Shown: positions 1 through 9,239 of the stretch, in pieces
Numbering within the stretch: position 1 is the stretch's first letter
How the letters are laid out: each line of letters begins with the position of its first letter
Assembly: GCA_019022495.1 (NCBI GenBank)
Contig: JAFEKR010000006.1
Location: 2,232,001 to 2,296,000, forward strand
Length of the DNA stretch: 64,000 bases
Direction: 5' to 3'
Origin: Epichloe hybrida
Lineage: Eukaryota > Ascomycota > Sordariomycetes > Hypocreales > Clavicipitaceae
Translations under genes and position numbers: made by a program
Notes under the pieces: generated by a model
Database searches by the model: none
What the model was told of the DNA's origin: nothing
Seen by the model: the letters and a program-made list of their open reading frames with translations, nothing else

Positions 1-639
1 TTGTCTCAAGCGCATACTCTGGCACCGGTGCCATGAAGACCGACGTCACCCGCACAGGCAAGCGCACCAAGCTGGGCGCCTTTCAAGATGGTCGCATCGG
101 CGTTACTCGTTATTTCCTCAACAATTTCCGAGACGGCCCTCGTCAAGATTCCTACGACCTGTTCCTCGGCGCCTACGACCCCAGCGCCACCAACATTGGC
201 ACGGGCCGCGTCTTTGTAGATAGACGACCAATCCTCATCCAGTCGATCCCCTACATCCTCGCATTCAGCATCTTCATCGTTCTCGTAGGCCTCTTTACCA
301 AGCGTGATGCCGACGCCAGAGTCCTACCCATGAGGTTCTTCATCTTATTCTGGAGTGCCGTCGCAGCGTGGTGTTTTCATTTCATCTTGACACACGGCAT
401 GCTCTACGTATGCTTCCCTCTCCCTTGCTTTTGTTCTATCCGATGGAATTATCTGACAACTCATCTAGGTCAACTGGCCGCGATTGAACCCCCGCCCCTT
501 TGCTGTAGACGGGTACAGCGAGCACTTCTCCAAGGCGCGCAAGGACGCTGTCATCGGGGACCTTGTTGCCCGTCACGAGAGAGGTCTCAGTACAGCCCGC
601 TATCTTAATGCAGAGGAGGGAAAGAAGAGGATCGAGTAG
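1..639 (+). CDS. SAC1: SAC1-type phosphoinositide phosphatase, C-terminal part (5' partial)
   Basis: This is the end of a Sac1 family phosphatidylinositol-4-phosphate phosphatase, an ER/Golgi membrane enzyme that lowers PI4P. The window opens inside the gene, with codons in frame from base 3. The visible exon reads through TDVTRTGKRTKLGAFQDGR and RYFLNNFRDGPRQDSYDLFLG, the conserved segment after the Sac catalytic domain. Two hydrophobic helices follow (around PILIQSIPYILAF...VGLF and MRFFILFWSAVAAWCFHF), matching the usual C-terminal hairpin anchor. An intron at 408-468 (GTATGC...CATCTAG, 61 bp) joins TAC to GTCAACTGG, giving NWPRLNPRPFAVDGYSEHF and a basic tail that ends in a stop at 637-639. 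The catalytic CX5R motif lies upstream of the window. Family assignment is secure; the full length is unknown. Confidence 0.93.
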
Positions 640-951
640 ACGGTGTACACACATGTATGTTTATTCGTGGATAAAGTCTCGCATAGCAATTATCAACCTT
701 TTGTCACCAAACCAAGTCAAAGTCCAAGATGGGGATAGGGTTTGCACTCGAAATGTTACACCTCCCCTTCCATCTCATTAAGTACTTTCTATGCTTATCC
801 AAAATACAACAAGTAGATTTACTAAAGAAGAAAGAGCAAGGGTATCAAGGCACATGGCACAAGCAGCGGGAACAAAAGGAAAATTGGGAAAAAGAAAGGC
901 TGGATGGATGAGAAAATGACAACGAGAAGTGGCAGGGACCCCTGGGGTGCT
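640..951. other. Convergent 3' intergenic spacer
   Basis: This 312-bp gap separates the stop of SAC1 from the stop of the oppositely oriented Mtc4-like gene, so it should hold both 3' UTRs. It is fairly A-rich near 800-900. I see no ORF, RNA gene or repeat that I can support. Confidence 0.5.
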
Positions 952-3900
952 TCACAACCAGAGTAGCCACCGCACGGAATTCACCAGCCCCTTTCCCGCG
1001 CCCCAACACACCCTGAGAATCATCACCATGAACCACACGTACCACATGAATCCGACCAGCAGCCACTCCACTGTCAGCCAGAGGGCTCGCCGGACCCATC
1101 GTAGCCGTCTGCGTCTCCGACGGAGCATCTTTTCAATCATGTCGACTACGACCTTGACCTTGAGCGGCTGCCCGAGAGCGACGTCTCGGTTCGTCTCGTC
1201 GGCGAGTTCGCTGGCTCGCCGGCTCTGCTCCGACAGGTCGTCTGCGATGCGTGACCGGACGTCGCCGATGCGGTTTTGAAGCCGCGGGCTCGTTTGAAAG
1301 GTGAATTGATCGGCAGAGGCTTGCCAGCGGCGTCCCGAGCTTTGGATGGCGGTGCTGAGGGACCGACCCGCGACAATGTAAAGCTCGTGATGTGCGACTT
1401 GGCCGTGGCATTGGCGGCCCGGTGGCTGCTGGGCTGAGGAGGCGGTCGCAGCACCTGTAAATGAGAGGGCATCTGGGCAAAATGGTTCGTGAGCCTCTTG
1501 TGCTCGTCTGCTGATTTCCATGGCTTTGATGCCTGTGCTGAGTACCAAGGCGCGCAGGCGGGCAATTTCACGACGTGTCAAGCGCGTTTCCTCTGCAGAA
1601 GTGCCTTTGTCTACAAAGGACCAGTGTCTACTCCCGAAGGACCGGCCGTCGTCTTGTGGCCGCCTCGAGACCTCCACCGCGGAATCGAGTCGTTTGTCCA
1701 CGTCGGTGACACCGTCAGGAACGCTGCTGCCTTGGCCAGAATCCGATTCCGACACTTCGGATTTCCCGGGTCTGTTCTGTCCGTTTTCTAGAGTAGCCGA
1801 AGGTCTCCGAGACACATTTGTAGATGACCCGGAACGGCCACGAGCCTTTTCGTTCTCCGATTCATCCGTGGTTTCAACATCAGGGGGCAGTTCGCTTGTG
1901 CCGTCCCTCTTCCATAACATATCGCCAAGCTTAGAGACGCCGCCTCGAATGGCCGTGTCGATCCGAGGCCCAGCTTTGAAGATCCCACGCAGTCCGGCGG
2001 CATCATCTGGTCGAAGCAGCGTGCTGCCCGTTCGACGATGCGTTCTGGCCTGCTCCAGGCGAACTTGTTCTACTCCCGCGGCCTTTGACGGGCTCGACTG
2101 GAGCTCCTCAGGCAACGTGAACGTTTCAGATGAGCTAGGGTCCATCGCGGGCCCTCGTCGTGAATCCTGTTGATCCCCGCCGTGTTCATTTCCTTTATCG
2201 CGTATGATTTGCTTGATCTTGCTGATAGGATTCGTCCGATGCGGAGACCCCGAACGACTCCAAGATGGCGAAAGATGAGCGCTGACCGCCGGCTCGGTGC
2301 TCACCCTGGTAGGCCGCAGCTCTGGTGAGGTCGGCAGCGAGTGGTCTTTACCGACATATTCTTTGCGAGATCGATCGGGAAAGTCCAAACTCTGCCTGCC
2401 ATATACGTAGCGATCTGGCGATCCTAGAGCAGACTTTGGAAAGGCACGCTTCTTACGATCAGAGTCGCTCGTGTCCACCATAGACCCTTTCCCATTATGG
2501 GGGCGACTAGTAGGCGCTGAAAGGAGGTTCCGTTCTGGCGTCCTCAGACTTTCCAATGAGGCAAATTGACCTGGCTCTGGTTCTGGGAACGCATCGGAAA
2601 GATGATCTCTCTCACGTGCATCCTTTACAACCATGTCGAGCATCTGTCCCTCAGAGAGATCCTTGCTGATGTCCAAGTTTTCTCCGAACCCAGTCTCTTG
2701 CACTGACGGTTTCTTTAAGCCTGTCCTCATGTCATTCTCACTGCCAGAGACATCCGAGGTGGAGTCTTTCTTATGCCGCATAAAGTCAGGGGGCATGGTC
2801 TGGCCGTTGTGGCGATGCGGGAACGCTCGAATGTTGTGCAAGGTTTGCTTGGCCCTGTCTTTGGCGCTGTTATGTGATAAGCCCGTATCAGTCTTGGAGA
2901 TGCCAGGAATGTGCGGATCCAACGGGTCGTCATCCTGCATGGAGAAGGGCGGGATCGCGTCGAGACCAACTGCTGTTTCTCTCGACATGGGCCGTGACAA
3001 GGCTGCCGCTGACGGGAATATTTTGCGCCAGTGCCTGTCCTCAATGAGCTCTCTGTGATTCTTCTGTTCCAGCCAGTACGCATCGGCCACCATATCGCAT
3101 GGTTCCACGAACCAATCCACCCTCGGTCTCCTAACCCTGGTTGCCGTTCTCGAGAGACCATCCATCGGGACTTGGGCGCCGGGTTCGTCTGCACCGGGGT
3201 ACTTGGGCATGATGCAATCGTCCTCGTCGTCTGGATTCGTGGCAAACGAGGTGGCGCGTTCAATAACGCGATCCACCCAAGGCTTGACGCATTGCACATC
3301 GCCAAAGCCTTGCCTTTCACCGTCTATGACTTTTCGCTCACGAGCACGTACTTTCCGATTTCGAATGTATTGTAAGGGGTTATACTCACGCCCCAGGGGG
3401 AGACTATCGCCCTGGCTAAACTTGAAGGGCTTATTGGCAATGGGGGAACCAGGCGGGCTCGTGGCCAATCCAGCCTTGAGGGGGGGAAGAACATCAAGAA
3501 GTCTCCGGTATTGTGCCATGAGCTCCAAATAATCCTTTGCCTTTTGCGCTCTGGCCAGTGTTGATGGTGAAAACTGATAACGGTAGTGGGCATCGTGCGC
3601 ACTCTCGAAACCGGCCTGTAAGGGGCTGTCGAGCCTGCCAGATGATGACAATCTTGGAGATGCCGCTTCTAGCATTTTGGGACTAACGTTGTGAGAAAAC
3701 TTGCGCTGCTGTTGAAGATGCTGCCGCAGGTTACTTCCCGAGCTGCCGTCCGGCAAGGGTCCGAGCCGCGGCGGTGTTGCCTGCGAAACATGTCGCCGAG
3801 AAGCGATACGCCTGGATTCACTGAGATTCAATGCCATTTGAACTATTCGAGTTGCATCAACATCTCCGGCATCTTCCTCAGAGCTACGTAGCAGTACTCG

Positions 3901-4467
3901 CGGTGGCGGCTCTTCCGACCCTCTGCTCCTCCCATCTCCCTGCCCAGAGTCGTCGCTTCGACCCGCTGCGCTTTGGGGGGAATCATTTGTTTCATCGTGA
4001 GGTGTTCTGCCAGAAACATGCGTCGGTCGCAGCGAGGACTGCCTATTGTTCGATCGTGAAGACGGCGGTGTCTGAGGAGATCGTGACGCTTTCCCGTTTG
4101 CATGGGAGGCGTCTCGGGCGGGACCAGGAGCGGCTGGCCTTGTGTTGCCAGGGACTGTGTTCTGCAATAAAAAGCCGCCGCTAGACTTGGGTCTTCCTTT
4201 TCGCCGCGTACCGGCTCCTCGTTGCAGATGATCTCGCTCAACGTCGTCGTCTCTTTGAGCAGGACTCAGCCCAGTCAGCTGGTGACCCTGACGGCTAGTG
4301 CTTGCAAGGGGACTGGACCCAGCGGCGCCAGAGGCAGCTCGTCGTTTACTCTCAGCGCTTCGACTCGATCCTCCCGTCTCGTAGCTAGTCCTTGACCGAG
4401 CCTCGGGTGTCAAGAGACCACCTCTGTCAGGATGGCCCGGCAGTCGAGCGGCATCGTGGTCGGCCAT
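952..4467 (-). CDS. Large Mtc4-like fungal membrane protein, uninterrupted ORF
   Basis: An intronless 1171-residue reading frame. Most of it is low-complexity, Ser/Arg/Pro/Asp-rich and probably disordered. A conserved island near residues 352-400 (LPLGREYNPLQYIRNRKVRA, followed by a Trp-containing segment DVQCVKPWVDRV) resembles the signature I associate with fungal homologues of yeast Mtc4 (maintenance of telomere capping 4). A second ordered region runs around PRVDWFVEPCDMVADAYWLEQKNHRELIEDRHWRK. The last about 60 residues contain a basic run (LRRRRRRLRWVRR) followed by two strongly hydrophobic stretches (LWLTVEWLLVGFMWYVWFMV and a short second one), implying a C-terminal membrane anchor. 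The Mtc4 link is from memory of family motifs and is moderate; the role of Mtc4 itself is poorly defined. The gene is convergent with SAC1. Confidence 0.85.
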   Translation of the reverse strand: MADHDAARLPGHPDRGGLLTPEARSRTSYETGGSSRSAESKRRAASGAAGSSPLASTSRQGHQLTGLSPAQRDDDVERDHLQRGAGTRRKGRPKSSGGFLLQNTVPGNTRPAAPGPARDASHANGKASRSPQTPPSSRSNNRQSSLRPTHVSGRTPHDETNDSPQSAAGRSDDSGQGDGRSRGSEEPPPRVLLRSSEEDAGDVDATRIVQMALNLSESRRIASRRHVSQATPPRLGPLPDGSSGSNLRQHLQQQRKFSHNVSPKMLEAASPRLSSSGRLDSPLQAGFESAHDAHYRYQFSPSTLARAQKAKDYLELMAQYRRLLDVLPPLKAGLATSPPGSPIANKPFKFSQGDSLPLGREYNPLQYIRNRKVRARERKVIDGERQGFGDVQCVKPWVDRVIERATSFATNPDDEDDCIMPKYPGADEPGAQVPMDGLSRTATRVRRPRVDWFVEPCDMVADAYWLEQKNHRELIEDRHWRKIFPSAAALSRPMSRETAVGLDAIPPFSMQDDDPLDPHIPGISKTDTGLSHNSAKDRAKQTLHNIRAFPHRHNGQTMPPDFMRHKKDSTSDVSGSENDMRTGLKKPSVQETGFGENLDISKDLSEGQMLDMVVKDARERDHLSDAFPEPEPGQFASLESLRTPERNLLSAPTSRPHNGKGSMVDTSDSDRKKRAFPKSALGSPDRYVYGRQSLDFPDRSRKEYVGKDHSLPTSPELRPTRVSTEPAVSAHLSPSWSRSGSPHRTNPISKIKQIIRDKGNEHGGDQQDSRRGPAMDPSSSETFTLPEELQSSPSKAAGVEQVRLEQARTHRRTGSTLLRPDDAAGLRGIFKAGPRIDTAIRGGVSKLGDMLWKRDGTSELPPDVETTDESENEKARGRSGSSTNVSRRPSATLENGQNRPGKSEVSESDSGQGSSVPDGVTDVDKRLDSAVEVSRRPQDDGRSFGSRHWSFVDKGTSAEETRLTRREIARLRALVLSTGIKAMEISRRAQEAHEPFCPDALSFTGAATASSAQQPPGRQCHGQVAHHELYIVAGRSLSTAIQSSGRRWQASADQFTFQTSPRLQNRIGDVRSRIADDLSEQSRRASELADETNRDVALGQPLKVKVVVDMIEKMLRRRRRRLRWVRRALWLTVEWLLVGFMWYVWFMVMILRVCWGAGKGLVNSVRWLLWL

Positions 4468-4944
4468 GGCACATGCTGCAGCAGACTACAGCTCCAACGG
4501 AGTTGACGCAGACATAGAGAGCGTCGGTGCTGCCGTTGACGCTATCGAGCGGTGATGAAAGGGGACAGTGAAGGACGCAAAAAAATGTATCGGAGCAGCT
4601 CTATGTTCTTTTGAAGAGGGAAAAGGAAGCCAATGTTCGAAGTGGATGCAACATGTCGCCAATATTATTCAACGTCGTTCGGCGGTGCCACCATGTGAAG
4701 CTTGGTCTCCACAATAAACTGTGTGGCGCAAGGCGGTCCGACCATCTCCAACCTTGGCGAAAAAAAAAAAAAGCCTTGTTGGTTCACCACGAGGTGACAG
4801 GACAACCACGGCTGACACGCGGCCAAATCAAAGACTCACGACAATGTTGTCTTGTTTATACAAGAGGAATCTTCTAAAAGTACACGGTAAAGGTCATGTA
4901 CACGATGAGTCTGATCTAGAATACAAATCGTCGCAAGACATCGC
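4468..4944. other. Promoter/5' region of the Mtc4-like gene and 3' flank of ISM1
   Basis: This 477-bp spacer between two genes on the minus strand contains an A13-type tract near 4760. No ORF with family resemblance is visible. It presumably carries the ISM1 terminator on one side and the upstream gene's promoter on the other. Confidence 0.45.
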
Positions 4945-7900
4945 TCACGCGGCAGCTGCTGTGTCGCCGCCAACGACACCGTCGCACCTCGGGCAGAGTC
5001 CGTCTTCATGCTCCGCCAGATAGCGCCAGCAACGAGAGCACTTCTCCTGCTGGGGAGGCAGCACATGCACGGTGCCTGCTGGCGAGCCCTGGAGCTCAAT
5101 CTTCCTGGAGTACTGCCAGGCTGCTTGTCCTTGCCCTTGCACAGGGCGGTTGACGTCCACACGTGAAACCACAAACATGGCATCAAGCTCATCCATATAT
5201 TCTTCGAGAGTGCGCGCTAGCTGTGCGTCTTCCGTGTCGATCATGATGGAGCACTGCAATGAGCTGCCAACCGCCTTGGCTTCACGCGCTTGCTCCAGTC
5301 CAGCTTTCACAGCACCATGAGCGGCCATCAGCAACGCAAGGTCCTTTCGCAATTTGGCCGGTTCAACAGTCAGTCTGTTGGGGTAGACCAAGGGAGAAGT
5401 ATACAGCTGTCGAGCCGGATTGATCAAGCTGCTGTTCAGATTGTTAGCCTGAAAACAACACAAACACGGAAGAAAAATGGCGATCAAAGTACTGACTCGT
5501 CGTCTACCATCCATGCTGGACGATGTGACCATGCCTCTTCAACTAGAACTGGGGTAATAGGAGCAAGCATGCGAAGAAACCTCAAGGGCACCACCGCCAT
5601 CTCCACAATAGAGTCGGTCTTTCAGACCCTCGAGACTCGGTAAAACCCATCGATTGATCAAGCCCGTTGCCTTGTGGAACGTAATTGTCACGGCATACCG
5701 TACTTGACCCATTGTGTCATTGAGCTGCATGATGGCAATCTGGTCAAGCTTTGTCAGTGGAGAACGACGGCTGGATTCGTGAAGTGAGCCCAAGATCATC
5801 TTGATAATCGTTCGGTACTTGATGAGCGCATTGTGAACCGGCTGCAGGATGGACGGCCCGATTAAAATGTCCGACGTAAAATCACAGCTGGCTGCCCATA
5901 GCCTCAGGGCATCGGGGCCGAGGGCATCGAATCGCGACGAGTCTTTACTTGCGCCTTTGCCCTGGCCCTTGAGATGAGGAAGCAGACGTCCGTCTATAAC
6001 CTCCTCCGGGACTATGGTGTTTCCGAGAGACTTGGACATTTTCTTGCCATGGGCATCCAACGTGAAACCATGCGTAATCAATGCTCTGAACGGCGGTTGG
6101 ATCTCCTCCTCTGGCACCCCTTCTGACTGTTGACTCGCCACATAGGTCAACAAACTGGACTGGAACCAGCCGCGATGCTGGTCTGAGCCCTCAAGATATA
6201 CATCAACGGGCTGCCCGACCTCCATCCAGCTGGTACCGCTGTCAAACCACACATCCATGGTATCGGTCCCTCTTCTGTACGTTCCTTGCAACTCCGATGG
6301 CACCCACGCCGTGTCATCCGAAGCATCTGAAAACCAACCCTGCGACGTTCGCCGCTGCATGACATGTATTATGTGCTCGATTGTTTGCTCATTCATGACG
6401 GCATTTCCAGCTTCGTCATACAATGCAGGAATGGGCACGCCCCAGGACCGTTGGCGGGATATGCACCATTCACTTCTGCCTTTGATGAAGCTCTCCAGTC
6501 TCGACCTGCCAGACTCGGGAACGAATCGCACTTTACTCAGAGCATTCAGAGACCCTTGCTTGACCCTTCCTACATCGGCGAACCATTGCGCAGTTGCTCT
6601 AACTACCACGGGTTGTTTAGTGCGCCAGTCATAAGGGTACCTGTGTTGAAGTTTATGTGTCGCCAGCACGTCATCCTTGATTAGATCCAAAACGGCCTTG
6701 CCTCCACCCTCCAGAATCGATGGGGCATTTGTGAGCAGCTCAGGCTGGTCAGGGTACGCGTCTTTGGTGAAGAATCCCTCATCAGTGATGGGCGCAAAAG
6801 CCTCGATCCCTAGCTTAGCACACACCTCGTAGTCATCTTGACCGTGGCCAGGCGCCATATGGACCAGACCAGTACCCGAGTCGGCAGACACGAACTCGGC
6901 GTGGACAATAGTTTGCTCCGGAGCCGATTTGCCGGCAAGTTTGTTACGGTACTTGAGCCCGGCGAGGTCCGAACCACGTATGTAATCAGCAATGATGGTG
7001 AACTCGGGTAAAATGTCACGCATAGCATCAACGCGGCTCGACGCAACGAGCAGGCCATAGCCATCAATTTGTAAAAGCGAATACACCAAGTCTGTATGAA
7101 TAGCAATGGCCTTGTTCGCAGGGAGAGTCCACGGGGTAGTCGTCCATATGGCCGCAAAGACGGGACTTTGAAACCCAGCCAAGCCTGGTATAGAGCTGCT
7201 ACAAGAAACGATTAGAAATCTGACATATGCAGCATGGGAGATGTGGTCGTCCCGGTAGTCAAGCTCAGCTTCCGCAAGTGCTGTTCTCGATGATATGGAC
7301 CAGTACACAGGCTTGTGCTTCCTGTAGATGAGCCCATGCCGAACCATTTTCTGGAACACGCGCAACTGTCTGATTTCGTACTCGCGATCCATCGTCGTCC
7401 ACTTGTTACCCCAATCAGCCATAACTCCGAATGACTGAAACCCTTTCATCTGCTCCGTGATGGTCTTGCTGGCCAGTCGTCTCGCAGATTCGCGCACCTT
7501 GACAGGTGTAAGACCACCAGCAGCTGGATTCGATCCCAGTGCCTTCATCTCGATTGGTAGACCGTGGCAATCCCAGCTTGGCCTATATGTGACTCGTCTA
7601 CCGGCATGCACTTGCGCGCGGAGGATCATGTCCTTGAGGATCTTGTTGATAGCATGGCCAATGTGGAGAGGCCCGTTTGCGTATGGCGGGCCATCGTGCA
7701 GAATGAAGGGATCTTGTTGAGGCCGATTGCTGGATTGCCATTGATATAAACCATCGGAGCACTCTCGTAGATAATGCTGCTGGAGCTTTGGATTCGGTCG
7801 AGCACTGGGAGTCAATTGGGTTAATGGGGATTTGTTCTGCGATATTATGAATTGCGAAAGGAGCGCTGTGCGCAAACGTACGGAAACGACGACTTGGGAA

Positions 7901-7950
7901 GCTTCAACGTCGCCTTCCATGCCTTGGACATGTTTGAGTCCGGGTCTCAT
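4945..7950 (-). CDS. ISM1: Mitochondrial isoleucyl-tRNA synthetase, with apparent frameshift
   Basis: Class I aminoacyl-tRNA synthetase that charges mitochondrial tRNA-Ile. The HIGH motif appears as [11 protein letters not shown] (about 7654-7686) and the KMSKS motif as [10 protein letters not shown] (about 6019-6047). [16 protein letters not shown] and [17 protein letters not shown] editing/catalytic segments lie between them (here [13 protein letters not shown]). The C-terminus carries a zinc-binding knuckle, [19 protein letters not shown] (about 4990-5046). An intron at 5496-5432 (GTCAGT, branch GCTAAC, AACAG; 65 bp) joins WMVDD to [10 protein letters not shown]. The start is uncertain; I take Met at 7950, before KSPLTQL and [10 protein letters not shown]. 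Oddity: near 5575-5590 the frame that reads [13 protein letters not shown] runs to a stop at 5539, while the continuation [18 protein letters not shown] lies in another frame. Exon lengths (2454 + 487) leave one base too many, as expected for a single frameshift. It could be a real lesion, a sequencing error or a missed intron. Confidence 0.85.
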
Positions 7951-8297
7951 GGCCCAGCGCGTGGGCTGGCAGAGCTCAATGCTGACACGGACGGCGTCGT
8001 ATCTCGAGAAGGAGATGAAAGAAATAATGACAGTCCGATGTCTGCGGATAGATGATCTAAACCTGGCTGCCGTCAATGGCAGAGCTGAACTGGAGGGCCC
8101 AGCTCTTGGTGCAGGTTGCAAGTTGGTCCCGCCCAGGAAAATCCAACCACAAAGAAGTAATTTCGACGTGGGGGCAAAAGCCAAAGCAAACCAAAAAAAG
8201 CTAGCGCCGCTATCAACATTTGTTGAAGCGTAAATGGGAAACCGAACTCTTGCATCGATCGTTGCACTGCCTTCACGCAATCAATCCACTCAATGCG
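7951..8297. promoter_or_regulatory. Divergent promoter between ISM1 and the 8.3-kb gene
   Basis: 347 bp between two start codons pointing away from each other, so both promoters must lie here or overlap the 5' UTRs. The minus-strand frame stays open through this segment up to 8280, which leaves the exact ISM1 start open. No specific factor site is claimed. Confidence 0.45.
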
Positions 8298-9239
8298 ATG
8301 GCTCCTGTCCGGCGCTATTTACGAATCACAAAGTATTCCGTCCTCGAATGCCGCATTTACCTGGACAATCCCTCCCTGGCGCAGTCATGGCTCCTCAATC
8401 CTCGCAATCCCGCACTTCCACGCATCATTGAAAGCATTCGACCACTGGTGCTTCCCAAGCTCCGAGAAGAAAAGGAACGGGCCAAGAAGAAGAGCTCCAA
8501 AAAAAAGAGCATCAAAGATGTGATCACACAGGGTTAGACTACAACATTCAAAGCAAAATCGAGCTTTTTTTTTTTTTTTTTTTTTTTTTTTGCAATGACG
8601 ATGGGCGCGCGCTATCGCTAACAGCCTCCGGCAGATGATTTCGAAATATCCATGTTCTTGACCGAGACATCCACCCGGCACTCTCTACTGACGAAGAAGA
8701 AGAATTTCCGAGAAAAGGGACCGCAGATGATGCAGTCGAATTCCTCAAAGCTCATTAGCGAGACGAACCACATGCCCGTTGATGTCGACGGTGAACAAGA
8801 AACTGGAGCGATTCTCCGTGAGGAGGAGGATAGCGGCGACGACGGCGATGTGCGGTTGTTGGACATTCCGGTCGCGCGACCAAAGAGACACAGAAGCACC
8901 AAACCCTCGAACGCGCATGTTGGAGACAGTGACGAAGATGACAACAGCAGTGCAATTGATCTTGATTCAGACACGGAACAGCCAGTCACGAAAAGGGCCC
9001 GAGTCCCAGGCGCCCTTGAGGATGTTGATCCAGACGATGAAGATGACAAGAAGAAGCTGGTCATGGATGTGTCGTATGAGGGGTTCGCCATCTACGGACG
9101 AGTCCTTTGTCTCGTCGTGCGACGAAGGGAGAATAAGACACAGCGCCTCCGACAAGACGGCATCGCTCCAGAAGGACAAGCCAATATGGAGAATTGGATC
9201 ACGTCGACTCAAATTCCGGTCGGTGAAGATGTTCCATGA
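8298..9239 (+). CDS. Conserved fungal protein of unknown function (279 aa, one intron)
   Basis: Two exons, 8298-8532 and 8635-9239, encode 279 residues. The intron (8533-8634, GTTAGA...CGCTAACAG...CGGCAG) contains a run of 27 T at 8565-8591. Exon 1 begins MAPVRRYLRITKYSVLECRI and ends in a Lys/Ser-rich stretch. The junction restores QDDFEISMFLTETSTRHSLL, which looks like a structured motif continuing across the splice. The rest is acidic (several DDE/DSDEDD runs) with a basic KRHRSTK patch and a final more hydrophobic segment (YEGFAIYGRVLCLVVRRR). I recognise the N-terminal pattern as one shared among filamentous ascomycete proteins but know no function for it. The start at 8298 is chosen because the upstream Met at 8220 lies in probable 5' UTR shared with ISM1. 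Confidence 0.8.
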
